Origin: Pseudomonas sp.
GTDB taxonomy: Bacteria > Pseudomonadota > Gammaproteobacteria > Pseudomonadales > Pseudomonadaceae
Reading direction: 5' to 3'
Assembly: GCA_007713455.1 (NCBI GenBank)
Contig: VMRT01000014.1
Location: 41,849-105,848, forward strand
Length of the DNA stretch: 64,000 bases
Shown: piece after piece, positions 8,709 to 17,489 of the stretch
How the letters are laid out: every line of letters starts with the position of its first letter
Position numbering within the stretch: the first letter of the stretch is position 1
The notes under the pieces: generated by a model
Databases searched by the model: none
Told to the model about the DNA's origin: nothing
The model's input: the letters and a program-made list of their open reading frames with translations, nothing else
Translations under genes and position numbers: made by a program

Positions 8709-9386
8709 ATGACGACATCGAGCCCTATCGAACTGGAGTTCTCGCGCAAGTACGATCGCCAGCACGCCTACGAATACCTGCACAAGCATCAGGATGGCCT
8801 GGCCCGGCGGCTGTCGCACTGGCGTGACGAGCAGATGGCGCGCCGCGCACTGAAGATCGCCGGCGATCCTGATCTGGTGCTGGACCTGCCGTGCGGCGCC
8901 GGGCGCTTCTGGCCGCTGCTGGCCGAGCACCCAAGCCGGATGATCTTTGCCGCCGACAACTCCGCCGACATGCTGGCGATCGCCGAATCGGCGCATTCGC
9001 TGGAAGTGCTCAAGCGGGTCGAGACCTTTCAGACCTCCGCCTTCGCCATCGACATGGGTGACAACGCGGTAGACAACATCTTCTGCATGCGCCTGCTGCA
9101 CCACATCGCCGACCCGGAGCACCGGCTGGCGATGCTGCGTGAGTTCCACCGCGTCACCCGTGACACGCTGATCGTCTCGCTGTGGGTCGATGGCAACTAC
9201 AAGGCCTGGAAGCGCAAGCGCCTGGAGCGTCGCCGGCCGGCAAAGGACAACCAGAACCGCTTCGTCGTCGCGCGCTCGGTGATCGAGAAGGAATTCGCCG
9301 AGGCCGGCTTCGACATCCTCGACCGCAATGACTTTCTCCCGGGCTACGCCATGTGGCGGGTCTACGTGCTGCGCAAGCGGGGCTGA
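8709..9386 (+). CDS. Class I SAM-dependent methyltransferase (ColR-linked)
   Basis: 225-aa Rossmann-fold methyltransferase: SAM motif I is DLPCGAGRFWPLL (about 60-72), motif II FAADNSADML, and the post-motif FCMRLLHHIADPE. It corresponds to the gene that follows colS in other pseudomonads and precedes inaA. The substrate is unknown; an envelope lipid or LPS target is suggested by context. The ATG at 8709 has a GGAA element at suitable spacing, whereas the in-frame ATG at 8700 has none. A ColR box lies about 70-85 bp upstream. Confidence 0.88.
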   Translation: MTTSSPIELEFSRKYDRQHAYEYLHKHQDGLARRLSHWRDEQMARRALKIAGDPDLVLDLPCGAGRFWPLLAEHPSRMIFAADNSADMLAIAESAHSLEVLKRVETFQTSAFAIDMGDNAVDNIFCMRLLHHIADPEHRLAMLREFHRVTRDTLIVSLWVDGNYKAWKRKRLERRRPAKDNQNRFVVARSVIEKEFAEAGFDILDRNDFLPGYAMWRVYVLRKRG

Positions 9387-9388
9387 AC

Positions 9389-10108
9389 ATGAGCCGACCT
9401 CTCGTACTGCCGGCCCGCGAAGCGCGTACCAGCACCTTCCAGCGCTGGTGGAACACCCAGGGCGAATGGGTCGAGGAACCCAACCAGCGCCGCGCCGGCG
9501 AAAGCGGTGTGCAACGGATACGGCTGCGCGATCCGCAGCAGCCGCTGCTGTACTGCAAACGGCAGATTGGCCACCTGTATCGCTCGCTGCTGCATCCGTT
9601 CGGCCGGCCCACGGTGCTGCGCGAACTGCGGGCGCTGCAGGCCTTCGCCCGGCTCGGCGTGCGGGTGCCGGAACTGGTCTACTGCGGCACGCGGCAACAG
9701 GCCGGCCAGTGGCAGGCACTGCTGGTGACGGCAGAGCTGGAAGGCTTCGTCAGCCTGGAGGACTGGTATCAACAGGAGCTGGGCGAGCGCTTCGGTCCGG
9801 CGGTACAGGAGCGCATGCTGACAGCGGTCGGAATTAGCCTCGGTCGCATCCACCAGGCGCGCTGGCAGCACGGCTGCTGCTATCCCAAGCACATCTTCAT
9901 CAGGGTTCACGGCGAAGGTGACGCGACCCGGGTCGAGGTCGCCCTGCTCGATCTGGAAAAGAGCCGCCGCCGGCTACGTCGTAGCGCCGCGGCACGGCAT
10001 GACCTGCGCCAGCTCAAGCGTCATCGCCAGAGCATGCCGGAGCACGACTGGCAACGACTGCTGACTGCCCACGGCACGTTCAGCCAGATGCGCTGCGATG
10101 TCATCTAA
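9389..10108 (+). CDS. inaA: InaA-like lipopolysaccharide kinase-family protein
   Basis: 239-aa protein of the WaaP/InaA protein-kinase-like family, which acts on LPS core sugars or is induced by weak acids. Kinase-like features visible are RELRALQAFARLGVRVPELVY (N-lobe helix), SLGRIHQARWQHGCCYPKHIFI (catalytic-loop region) and VALLDLEKSRRR (DxE/DLE magnesium motif). It starts 2 bp after the methyltransferase stop and its end overlaps the dgkA reading frame, so these genes form one transcription unit under probable ColR control. Confidence 0.85.
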   Translation: MSRPLVLPAREARTSTFQRWWNTQGEWVEEPNQRRAGESGVQRIRLRDPQQPLLYCKRQIGHLYRSLLHPFGRPTVLRELRALQAFARLGVRVPELVYCGTRQQAGQWQALLVTAELEGFVSLEDWYQQELGERFGPAVQERMLTAVGISLGRIHQARWQHGCCYPKHIFIRVHGEGDATRVEVALLDLEKSRRRLRRSAAARHDLRQLKRHRQSMPEHDWQRLLTAHGTFSQMRCDVI

Positions 10109-10508
10109 GTCGGCCCGCGTGATGAGCGATGACGCGGCAAGCGTTGACGTGCCGGTTGGTGGTGCGGTCATGAAAGGGCGCAGCGGGCTGGCGCGCATCT
10201 GGTATGCCGCCGGCTACTCCGCCGCCGGCCTCAAGGCCGCCTATCGCGGCGAGGCTGCGTTTCGCCAGTTGGTGCTGCTGAACCTGCTGCTGATTCCGCT
10301 GGCCTTCCTGCTCGACGTCAGCCGCGTCGAGCGCGCTGTGCTGATTGCCGTGGTGTTTCTCGGCGTGATCGTCGAACTGCTCAACTCGGCCATCGAGGCG
10401 ACGGTCGACCGCATCTCTTTCGAACTGCATCCGCTCGCCAAACAGGCCAAGGACATGGGCAGCGCCGCGCAATTGCTGGCGCTGTGCCTGATCGGTCTGG
10501 TGCGGTGA
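10098..10508 (+). CDS. dgkA: Diacylglycerol kinase
   Basis: 136-aa integral membrane DgkA-family kinase with three transmembrane helices and the family signature ELLNSAIEATVDR followed by HPLAKQAKDMGSAAQ. It phosphorylates diacylglycerol to phosphatidic acid at the inner membrane. The first ATG at 10098 overlaps the inaA end by 11 bp; in-frame alternatives are 10122 and 10170, and the conserved part begins near residue 27, so a later start is possible. It is immediately upstream of an LTA-synthase-like enzyme that would generate diacylglycerol. A paralogue lies at 53326-53718. Confidence 0.93.
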   Translation: MSSKSARVMSDDAASVDVPVGGAVMKGRSGLARIWYAAGYSAAGLKAAYRGEAAFRQLVLLNLLLIPLAFLLDVSRVERAVLIAVVFLGVIVELLNSAIEATVDRISFELHPLAKQAKDMGSAAQLLALCLIGLVR

Positions 10509-10533
10509 TCCTCATCCCCTGAAGGACGTACCC

Positions 10534-12699
10534 ATGCTTTCCTCTTTGCGACGCTCTGCTCGAGAGCGCCCGGCGTCCGGCTTCAATGGCCTGGCCGCGC
10601 ACCTGCGCTTCACGTTCGCCAGTGCGCTGGCCCTGGTGGTGCTGTTTGCGCTGCTGCGGCTGGGCTTGCTGCTGTTCAACCGCGAGCTGATCGGCAGTAC
10701 ACCGCTGGCCAGCTTCGTCGAGGCGTTCGGCAACGGCCTGCGCTTCGACCTGCGGGTAACGGTGTACATCCTGCTGCCACAGCTGCTCGGCGTGCTGAGC
10801 ATGCGCATGATGGCCGCCCGGGGCCTGCTGCGGCTGTGGTTGAGTGTGTGTGCCAGCCTGACGATCCTGCTCGGGCTGATCGAGCTGAACTTCTATCGCG
10901 AGTTCCATCAGCGCCTGAACAGTCTGGTGTTCCAGTACCTGCAGGAAGATCCGGCCACCGTGCTGAGCATGCTCTGGCATGGCTTCCCGGTACTGCAACT
11001 GCTGGCGAGCTGGGGTGTGGCGAGCGCGGCGATGTACGCCCTGTTCGGCTGGCTGGAGCGGCTGACCCGTGGCGCGCCGGCTGTGCGCGAGACCGGCGCG
11101 CGCCGCCGCGGCTCGGCCTGGTATACCCGCGCGGCGGTATTCGGCGTGCTGATACTGGTCTGCGTGGTGGCTGCCCGCGGCACGCTGCGCCAGGGACCGC
11201 CGCTGCGTTGGGGCGATGCCTTCACCACCGAGTCGATGTTCGCCAATCACCTCGGCCTGAACGCGACATTGTCGCTGTATGACGCGGCGAAAAACCGCTT
11301 TTCAAGCCACCGCGACAACAGCTGGAAGGCGACGCTGCCGGCCGAGCAAGCGCAGGCGATCACCCGCGAGCTGCTACTGACCGGCAACGATCAACTGGTG
11401 GATGCCGAACTGGCGCCGGTACGCCGTGATTTCCGTCCGCCGGCGGACGGGCAGCTGCCGGTGCGCAACGTGGTGGTGATCCTGATGGAGAGCTTCGCCG
11501 GGCGTTTTGTCGGCGCGCTGGGCAGTCAGGAAGGCATTACGCCGAACTTCGATCGCCTCGCCGAAGAGGGCCTGCTGTTCAGCCGCTTCTTCGCCAACGG
11601 CACCCATACCCATCAGGGCATGTTTGCCAGCATGGCCTGCTTCCCCAACCTGCCGGGCTTCGAGTACCTGATGCAGACGCCGGAGGGTGGCAACCGCTTC
11701 TCCGGCCTGCCGCAACTGCTCAGCGCGCGGGCGTTCAACGACCTCTACGTCTACAACGGTGATTTCGCCTGGGACAACCAGTCCGGTTTCTTCAGCAATC
11801 AGGGCATGACGCGCTTCATCGGCCGCGGCGACTACGTCGACCCGGTGGTGGCCGATCCGACCTGGGGCGTGTCCGATCAGGACATGTTCACCCGCGCTGC
11901 CGAGGAGCTAGCGCAGCTGGACCGCAGCAAGCCGTTCTATGCGCTGTTGCAGACGCTGTCCAATCACACGCCCTATGCGCTGCCGGAGCAGTTGCCGATT
12001 GCCGCCGTCGAGGGGCATGGCGCGCTGGATCAGCACCTAACCGCGATGCGCTATTCGGATTGGGCGCTCGGCCAGTTCTTCGATCAGGTGCGTGACCAGC
12101 CCTGGTTCAAGCAGACGCTGTTCGTGGTCGTCGGCGATCACGGTTTCGGTGTGCCGGAGGAAGTGACCGAGATGGACCTGTTCCGCTTCAACGTACCGCT
12201 GCTGCTGATCGCGCCTGGCATCACCGAGAGTTTCGGCAGCCGCCGTGATGTAGTGGGTACCCAGGTAGACGTGGTGCCGACGATCATGGGCCGCCTCGGC
12301 GGTGAGGTTCGACACCAGTGCTGGGGTCGCGATCTGCTCAGCCTGGCGGCGGATGATCCGGGCTTCGGCATCATCAAACCCTCGGGCAGCGACCAGACGG
12401 TGGCGATGATTCGCGGTGACCGCGTGCTGGTACAGCCCAAGGAGCAAGCGGCGCGCCTGTATCGCTATCGCCTGGGGACCAACCCGCAGGGCGAACGCCT
12501 CGCGCCGGATGCCGAGGCAGCGCAGTTGCAGCGCCAGCTCGAAGCCTACCTGCAGACCGCGACTGCCAGCCTGCTGGCCAACCGCAGCGGTGATCGCGAG
12601 CGTGAGGCCGCGCCGGGCGGCGTGCCGCTGGCCAGTGCGGTCGCGCCGGCAGAGGCATCCAAGACGCCGAGCCAGGTGCGTAAGGCGCGCGAAGGCTGA
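10534..12699 (+). CDS. LTA synthase-family phosphoglycerol/phosphoethanolamine transferase
   Basis: 721-aa alkaline-phosphatase-superfamily membrane enzyme with about five N-terminal transmembrane helices (residues 25-215) and a periplasmic sulfatase-like domain. Metal and catalytic residues are visible: Glu319 in ILMES, the Thr region FANGTHTHQGMFASM (about 354-366), and GDHGFG near 535. The family moves polar head groups from phospholipids to periplasmic acceptors, leaving diacylglycerol. It follows dgkA by 25 bp. The C-terminus (about 670-721) is low-complexity and Ala/Pro-rich. The acceptor is unknown. Confidence 0.88.
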   Translation: MLSSLRRSARERPASGFNGLAAHLRFTFASALALVVLFALLRLGLLLFNRELIGSTPLASFVEAFGNGLRFDLRVTVYILLPQLLGVLSMRMMAARGLLRLWLSVCASLTILLGLIELNFYREFHQRLNSLVFQYLQEDPATVLSMLWHGFPVLQLLASWGVASAAMYALFGWLERLTRGAPAVRETGARRRGSAWYTRAAVFGVLILVCVVAARGTLRQGPPLRWGDAFTTESMFANHLGLNATLSLYDAAKNRFSSHRDNSWKATLPAEQAQAITRELLLTGNDQLVDAELAPVRRDFRPPADGQLPVRNVVVILMESFAGRFVGALGSQEGITPNFDRLAEEGLLFSRFFANGTHTHQGMFASMACFPNLPGFEYLMQTPEGGNRFSGLPQLLSARAFNDLYVYNGDFAWDNQSGFFSNQGMTRFIGRGDYVDPVVADPTWGVSDQDMFTRAAEELAQLDRSKPFYALLQTLSNHTPYALPEQLPIAAVEGHGALDQHLTAMRYSDWALGQFFDQVRDQPWFKQTLFVVVGDHGFGVPEEVTEMDLFRFNVPLLLIAPGITESFGSRRDVVGTQVDVVPTIMGRLGGEVRHQCWGRDLLSLAADDPGFGIIKPSGSDQTVAMIRGDRVLVQPKEQAARLYRYRLGTNPQGERLAPDAEAAQLQRQLEAYLQTATASLLANRSGDREREAAPGGVPLASAVAPAEASKTPSQVRKAREG

Positions 12700-12717
12700 G
12701 ATCCAGCGCGTCGGTGG

Positions 12718-12749
12718 CGAACGCCGCGGCCGAGAGTTCGCGGCGTTCG
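12718..12749. terminator. Bidirectional hairpin between convergent genes
   Basis: Perfect 11-bp inverted repeat (CGAACGCCGCG and its complement) with a 10-nt loop, between the convergent sulfatase and periplasmic sensor-like genes. Confidence 0.75.
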
Positions 12750-12761
12750 GCTGTATGACGG

Positions 12762-13223
12762 CTACCGAGCGTGCAGCGAGGCCAATTCGGCCGACGCGTT
12801 CTGGCGGGCGAGGAAACTCACCAGTTTCTGTCGCTGACGGGTGTCGAGCAGCTCGCGCTCGCTCAGCAGCTGATCGATCTGCAGTTGCTGGCGGGCCTCG
12901 CGCAGCTCACTGATTTTTGCCTGCTCGCGCGCGACCTGCGCGGGATCGACCTGCTCGCCGAGCAGCGCCTCTAACAACCTGCCGCGCTGGGCGTCGAATT
13001 CGCTGTCGAGCGCATGCAGCTGGGCCAGATAGGGCGCTTGGCCGTCATGCCAGCGCCCTAACTGGTTGGCGCTAAGCTCCAGCTGGCGCGACAGCTCGGT
13101 CGGTGCGCCGGACGGCATCGGCAGCCCGTCGGTTTGCAGTTTCTGCCAGGCGAGCGTGCCGAGCACGCCACAGTTGACCAGCAGCGACAGCGCCAGGGCG
13201 CCGCGCAGAGTGGAAGTGTTCAT
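12762..13223 (-). CDS. Periplasmic CnrX/ZraP/CpxP-like protein
   Basis: 153-aa protein with an N-terminal signal anchor (about 8-27) and a long all-helical domain (LSANQLGRWHDGQAPYLAQLHALDSEFDAQRG...) of the heavy-metal-sensor/Spy-CpxP type. Such proteins sense metals or chaperone periplasmic proteins. It is the third gene after two small c-type cytochrome genes on the same strand (32-bp gap), so it probably serves the same redox unit. No obvious Met/His cluster is present, and metal binding is unproven. Confidence 0.7.
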   Translation of the reverse strand: MNTSTLRGALALSLLVNCGVLGTLAWQKLQTDGLPMPSGAPTELSRQLELSANQLGRWHDGQAPYLAQLHALDSEFDAQRGRLLEALLGEQVDPAQVAREQAKISELREARQQLQIDQLLSERELLDTRQRQKLVSFLARQNASAELASLHAR

Positions 13224-13255
13224 TACGGATTACCTCTGAGGGGAAAGAGTGGCGC

Positions 13256-13780
13256 TCAGCGCGGGATCTTCACGCGATCGTCATCGAAGTCGCCGCGTTC
13301 GGCGTCGCGGTGGCAGGCCACGCAGTTGAAGCGGCCGCCGACCGACTCGCGGGCGAACTTGGCTTCGCTGACCTCGTCGTGCTTGTGCTCGAACCAGCGC
13401 GTCTGGCTGATGCGTGGCGGCTCGCCGGCGGTGGGTGACGGCTCCACCGGCAGGCGGTTGGCGGCCGAGGCGCGGACCAGGAAGTCGAGGATTTCCTTTT
13501 CCTGCACCGGGTCCAGCGACGCGTTGCTGCCGTAGTGATCGCCCAGGGTGCGCATCTGCTCGCGCCAGGCATCGGCAGGCAGCAGGCCGGGGGAATAGAG
13601 CATGTGGCAGGCCGCGCATTCTTCCTTCCACACCAGCGGCGCGTCGCTGGGTACCGCCAGGCGCTTGGGCCGCTTGTAGCCCTTGCGCTCGCGATGGTCG
13701 TCGTCATCGGCGAAGCTGAGGCCGGCCAGTACCAGGGTCAGGCCCAGCCCGGCGACGGCCGCGAGGGGTGCAATCTTCAT
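13256..13780 (-). CDS. Diheme c-type cytochrome
   Basis: 174-aa exported protein: signal peptide to about residue 24 (GLSFA-DD), then a haem c site CAACH near residue 57 and a second CVACH near residue 155. The spacing and overall length match the small diheme cytochromes that accompany SHP-type (DUF1924) proteins. I chose the ATG at 13780 because it begins the signal peptide; the open frame runs further upstream. It lies 10 bp after the SHP-like gene. It is likely a periplasmic electron carrier for the cytochrome b fusion encoded divergently. Confidence 0.9.
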   Translation of the reverse strand: MKIAPLAAVAGLGLTLVLAGLSFADDDDHRERKGYKRPKRLAVPSDAPLVWKEECAACHMLYSPGLLPADAWREQMRTLGDHYGSNASLDPVQEKEILDFLVRASAANRLPVEPSPTAGEPPRISQTRWFEHKHDEVSEAKFARESVGGRFNCVACHRDAERGDFDDDRVKIPR

Positions 13781-13790
13781 GGCGGGCTCC

Positions 13791-14195
13791 TTACTTGATG
13801 CTGTCGATCCAGCTGATGAAGTCACCCTTTTCCTGCGCGGTGCATTCACGGGCGTAGACGTCGTCGCAGTTGCGGCGGAACCATTTCTCGACCTTCTTCA
13901 GGTCGGTGAAGCGCTTGGGGTTGGCTGCCGGGGCGAGCGGATCGACCTTGCGGTGCGCCGGCGTCTTGCCAGGCTGACGCGGGTCGGCGGTGTGGCAGGT
14001 GGTGCAGCTCATGGTCTTGCCGTTGCGCTGCTCCTCGGCGAAGTACAGTGCCTTGCCGCGCTCGGCGGAGAAACCGGCGAAGTTCGGATTCTCCTGGCGC
14101 GCCTGGGCGGCGTAGCCGGCCAGCAGTGGGTGTTCGGTTTCGGCTAGGGCCGGCAGGCTCAGGCAACAGGCGAGGGCAATCCAGTGGGCTTTCAT
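13791..14195 (-). CDS. SHP-type monohaem cytochrome c (DUF1924)
   Basis: 134-aa protein: signal peptide (about 1-18, PALA-ET) and one haem site CTTCH near residues 64-68, followed by the DUF1924 C-terminal signature KVEKWFRRNCDDVYARECTAQEKGDFISWI. Relatives include sphaeroides haem protein, an oxygen-binding class I cytochrome with an unusual haem ligand. First gene of a three-gene unit (SHP, diheme cytochrome, CnrX-like), divergent from the flavocytochrome fusion. Confidence 0.9.
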   Translation of the reverse strand: MKAHWIALACCLSLPALAETEHPLLAGYAAQARQENPNFAGFSAERGKALYFAEEQRNGKTMSCTTCHTADPRQPGKTPAHRKVDPLAPAANPKRFTDLKKVEKWFRRNCDDVYARECTAQEKGDFISWIDSIK

Positions 14196-14272
14196 GGTGC
14201 GGTCTCCGGGGTGGATGAGCGCAGCCTAGGCGCGCCGCCTTACGCCAAACTGAATCTGGCCAGGTGATGGCA

Positions 14273-14290
14273 TTCAGCTTGGCTTCAGCT
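14273..14290. promoter_or_regulatory. Direct repeat TTCAGCT-N4-TTCAGCT, OmpR-type spacing
   Basis: Two TTCAGCT copies with an 11-bp period lie in the 140-bp divergent spacer between the cytochrome genes and the fusion oxidoreductase. The spacing is that of OmpR-family operators. The first copy also forms an inverted match (CTGAAT at 14250-14255, ATTCAG at 14272-14277). Confidence 0.5.
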
Positions 14291-14335
14291 GAGGGGCATA
14301 CAAGGGAGGTATTCCGTTCATCGAGGATTGCCACC

Positions 14336-15925
14336 GTGGCTGCCTTCAACCGCTTTCGTTTGTTCCACTGGCTGCTGGCCGGTTTCTTTCTTGGCGTTTA
14401 CCTCAGCGGTGACGACGCCGAGACGCTGCATATCTGGCTGGGCTACGGCCTGGTAGCGCTGTTGGTGTGGCGCGTGCTGATCGTGCCGCTGCGCCTGCGC
14501 GGCTTCCCGCAGCTGCTGCCGCCGAAGGGCCAGCGGAGCAAGCCGGGCCTGTCGGCAGTCGGCAAGTGGCTGACGGTCGGCGCGCTGGGCAGTTTCGCCA
14601 TTGCCAGCGTGGTCGGCCTGGGCATGGTCGACAACGGCGATGTGCTGGCCGCCCTGCCGGGCGTGGAGCCGGATGTCTTCGGCGCCGCCAGCGACATCGA
14701 TTTCATCGGCTGGATGGGCGATGCCGAAGAGGTGCACGAGTTCTTCGCCAACCTGGGGCTGTGGCTGATCGGCCTGCATGTCGGCTATGTGCTGCTGTTC
14801 CGCCGCAAGGCGGTATGGCCGATGCTGCGCGGGGTGGCCAAGTCGGGGCCGGCTTTGACTGCACCTTCGGCCGCGGCGCAGGCAGCGACTGCTGTCGGGA
14901 CCTCACTCGCATCGTCGCCGACGCCGGTTGCCGGTGAATTCACCCGTCTGCGCATCGCCTCACGCCAGGCCGAAACCGCCGACAGCTGCTCGTTCACCCT
15001 GCAGGTGCCGGCCGCCCAGCGCGCACGTTTTACCGCGCAGCCGGGGCAGTTCCTCACGCTGAAGGTGCCCGGTACCGCGCCGGCGCTGCTGCGCTGCTAC
15101 TCGCTGTCGCAGCGGCCGCAGGCGGATGGCGCGCTGCGCATCACCATCAAGCGGGTGCCTGGTGGTCGCGCGTCGAACTGGCTGCTGGATAACCTGCAGG
15201 TGGGCGACTGCGTCGAGGCGCTGCCACCGGCCGGCGTGTTCGTGCCGCGCAGCCTGGACAGTGATTTGCTGCTGCTCGGTGCTGGTAGCGGCATCACGCC
15301 GTTGATGGCGATCCTGCAGGCGGCGCTGGTCGAGGGCTGCGGGCGAGTGTGTCTGTTCTACGCCAGCCGCGATGCCGCTTCGCTGATCTTTGCTGAAGAG
15401 CTGGCTGAATGGGCCGTGCGTTACCCCGAGCGCCTGCAGCTGCGCATCTGGCTGGCTGCTGAGCAGGGTGTTCCGAGCGGCCCGGCGATTGCCGCGAAGA
15501 TCGCTGACTGGTCAGCCGCCGACGCCTTTGTCTGCGGGCCGCAACTGTTCATGGATGCCGCCAGCGCCGCGCTGGTCGAGCTGGGTGTGGATGCCTCGCG
15601 CATCCATCTGGAGCGCTTTGCCGCCGCAGTGCCGACGGTCGCACCGGGCGGTCGCCGCAGTCGCCTGCGGGTCGCGCTCGACGGTCGCCGTCACGAATTG
15701 GACGTACCGCGTGGAGAGGTGCTGCTGGAGGCTATGGAGCACGCCGGTCTGCGGCCGCCGAGCGCCTGCCGCTCGGGTGTCTGCGCCGCCTGTAAGTGCC
15801 GGGTGGTGGAAGGCAGCGTAAGCATGCGCAGCAATCAGGTGTTGAGCGAGAGCGAAGTGCGTCAGGGCTGGGCATTGGCCTGCCAGGCCGAACCGCGCAG
15901 CGCCGAACTGCAGGTGGAGTACTGA
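14336..15925 (+). CDS. Cytochrome b561-like / ferredoxin reductase / 2Fe-2S ferredoxin fusion
   Basis: 529-aa three-part electron-transfer protein. Residues 1-160 are a four-helix cytochrome b with His pairs (LFHW, LHIW, VHEF, GLHVG). Residues about 200-430 are a flavin reductase module with RCYSLS FAD site, GAGSGITP and VCGPQLFMDAA nucleotide site. Residues about 445-529 are a plant-type ferredoxin with CRSGVCAAC plus a distal Cys (ALACQ). It would pass electrons from NAD(P)H to membrane haem and then to the divergently encoded c cytochromes. I use the GTG at 14336 behind a GAGG element; an ATG at 14264 would add 24 atypical residues and cover the operator-like repeat. Confidence 0.87.
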   Translation: MAAFNRFRLFHWLLAGFFLGVYLSGDDAETLHIWLGYGLVALLVWRVLIVPLRLRGFPQLLPPKGQRSKPGLSAVGKWLTVGALGSFAIASVVGLGMVDNGDVLAALPGVEPDVFGAASDIDFIGWMGDAEEVHEFFANLGLWLIGLHVGYVLLFRRKAVWPMLRGVAKSGPALTAPSAAAQAATAVGTSLASSPTPVAGEFTRLRIASRQAETADSCSFTLQVPAAQRARFTAQPGQFLTLKVPGTAPALLRCYSLSQRPQADGALRITIKRVPGGRASNWLLDNLQVGDCVEALPPAGVFVPRSLDSDLLLLGAGSGITPLMAILQAALVEGCGRVCLFYASRDAASLIFAEELAEWAVRYPERLQLRIWLAAEQGVPSGPAIAAKIADWSAADAFVCGPQLFMDAASAALVELGVDASRIHLERFAAAVPTVAPGGRRSRLRVALDGRRHELDVPRGEVLLEAMEHAGLRPPSACRSGVCAACKCRVVEGSVSMRSNQVLSESEVRQGWALACQAEPRSAELQVEY

Positions 15926-16011
15926 GGTGGAAAGGCCATTAGCTGTTTTCCACCTACGAGTCGCGTAAGGGAACGGGGCGTAGGGTGGATAACGGCGCAG
16001 CCTTATCCACC
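15926..16011. repeat. Two intergenic stem-loops, GGTGGAAA and TAGGGTGGATAA type
   Basis: 15926-15954 pairs GGTGGAAA with TTTCCACC. 15984-16011 pairs GGTGGATAA with TTATCCACC perfectly. The second stem shares the TAGGGTGGAT core with the element at 18679-18768. A third, imperfect copy ends in TTTTCCACC near 16070. Together they occupy the 169-bp gap between convergent genes and may also terminate transcription. Confidence 0.75.
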
Positions 16012-16094
16012 GACACGGCAGTACCTGTGCACCTGGGGCGGGTGGGACAGACCATTGGCGGTTTTCCACCTTATGCAGATCGCGCCCGGCTGGT

Positions 16095-17489
16095 TCAGCG
16101 CTCCGCCACCGGCAGATCGTGCTTCTGCCAGGCGAGCCACGAGCCGGGCACGTTTACCACGTCGCGGAAACCCTCGCGCTTGAGGATGCTGGCGGCAATC
16201 GAGGCGCGGTAGCCGCTGCCGCAATAGGCCGCCACGGTCCTGTCCTTGTCCAGTTGCTCCAGTCCTTCGGGCAGATGGGCGACGAAGGCGTGGCGGGCGT
16301 CGGGTACGCGGCCTTGCTCGACCTCCTCGGGGGCGCGCACGTCGAGTACCTGGACCTCGGTATCGTCGCGGCGGAGGTTCAGCTCGTGCACCGTCCACTG
16401 GCCGACACTGGCCAGGGGCAGGCCTGCGTTCTGCCAGTCGGTCATGCCGTTGCGCAGATAGCCTTCCACCCGATCAAGACCGATCCGATACAGCTGCAGC
16501 GTGGCCTGGTGGATCTGCTCGCTGTCCTCGCCGATCAGGTAGATCGGTCGCTGATCGTCGAGCATCCAGCCGGCCCAGCTGACGAATTCGTTCTGCAGGG
16601 CGATGTTCAGCGCGCCGGGCACATGGCCGCCGCCGAAGGCGAGGATCGAGCGCAGGTCCACCAGCTGCACGGCGCTGTGGTCGGCGCTGCGCTCGGCGAA
16701 CTCTTCCGGCGACAGCGGCATTGGCAGCATCGGCCCGTGCATGCGCGTGGCCGGGCGCACGTTGAGCTTTTTCAGCCGCGCATAGTGGCGCGGCGGCTCG
16801 GGCATGTCGGTTAGTAGCCAGTCGACGAATTCACGCTCGCTGCGTTGCTGGTTAAGTGCCGGATTGAACAGCAGCTCGTTGCCGAGCGTGGAGTGGTGGC
16901 GGTCGCCGATGGACTTGCCGCAGGCCGAGCCGGCGCCGTGACAGGGGTAGATCTCGATGCGTTCGCCCAGCGGCAGGTAGCGGGTGAACAGCGTGCCGTA
17001 AAGCTGCGCGGCCAGTTGTCGGGTGCTGTCTTCGCCGAGCAGGTCCGGCCGGCCGACGTCGAGGTTGAACAGGGTGTCGCCGGTGAAGAGAGCGAACGGC
17101 TGTTTGCCCTGCTGGCTGTCGCGCAGCAGCAGGGAGATGTGTTCCGGCGTGTGACCGGGCGAGTAGATGATTTCCAGGCTGACCTGGCCGAGCTCCAGCA
17201 CCTCGCCATCGGCAGCCTGGCGCAGCTCGAAACCGTAGTCCGCCGAGCGGCCGCCGATGATCTCTGCGCCGCTGCGTTCGGCCAGCGCCTGGGCACCGGA
17301 GACGAAGTCGGCATGGATGTGGGTTTCGATGGCGTAGGCGATGCGCAGGCCTTTTTCGCGGGCCAGGTCGAGGTAGATATCGACGTCGCGCCGCGGGTCG
17401 ATCACCGCGGCGACCGCGGCCTTGCTGTCGCCCACCAGGTAGGAAATCTGCGCCAGGCCATCGGTATAGATCGGCTCGAAAATCAGCAT
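16095..17489 (-). CDS. Persulfide dioxygenase-like metallo-hydrolase with two rhodanese domains
   Basis: 464-aa cytoplasmic fusion. Residues 1-245 are a metallo-beta-lactamase fold with HIHADFVSG (His57, His59, Asp61), PGHTPEH, TGDTLF and CHGAGSACG, as in ETHE1-type glutathione persulfide dioxygenases. Two rhodanese domains follow: the first (about 270-350) has no active-site Cys, while the second (365-464) has the loop YCGSGYRAS. It should act in sulfide/persulfide detoxification or sulfur transfer. It stands 74 bp from trmA on the same strand; the spacing does not force an operon. Confidence 0.9.
   Translation of the reverse strand: MLIFEPIYTDGLAQISYLVGDSKAAVAAVIDPRRDVDIYLDLAREKGLRIAYAIETHIHADFVSGAQALAERSGAEIIGGRSADYGFELRQAADGEVLELGQVSLEIIYSPGHTPEHISLLLRDSQQGKQPFALFTGDTLFNLDVGRPDLLGEDSTRQLAAQLYGTLFTRYLPLGERIEIYPCHGAGSACGKSIGDRHHSTLGNELLFNPALNQQRSEREFVDWLLTDMPEPPRHYARLKKLNVRPATRMHGPMLPMPLSPEEFAERSADHSAVQLVDLRSILAFGGGHVPGALNIALQNEFVSWAGWMLDDQRPIYLIGEDSEQIHQATLQLYRIGLDRVEGYLRNGMTDWQNAGLPLASVGQWTVHELNLRRDDTEVQVLDVRAPEEVEQGRVPDARHAFVAHLPEGLEQLDKDRTVAAYCGSGYRASIAASILKREGFRDVVNVPGSWLAWQKHDLPVAER

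Noticed and set aside
7161..9719. 852-codon minus-strand open frame across colRS and the methyltransferase
   Set aside because: It is antisense to three well-supported genes; high-GC codon bias keeps the opposite frame open.
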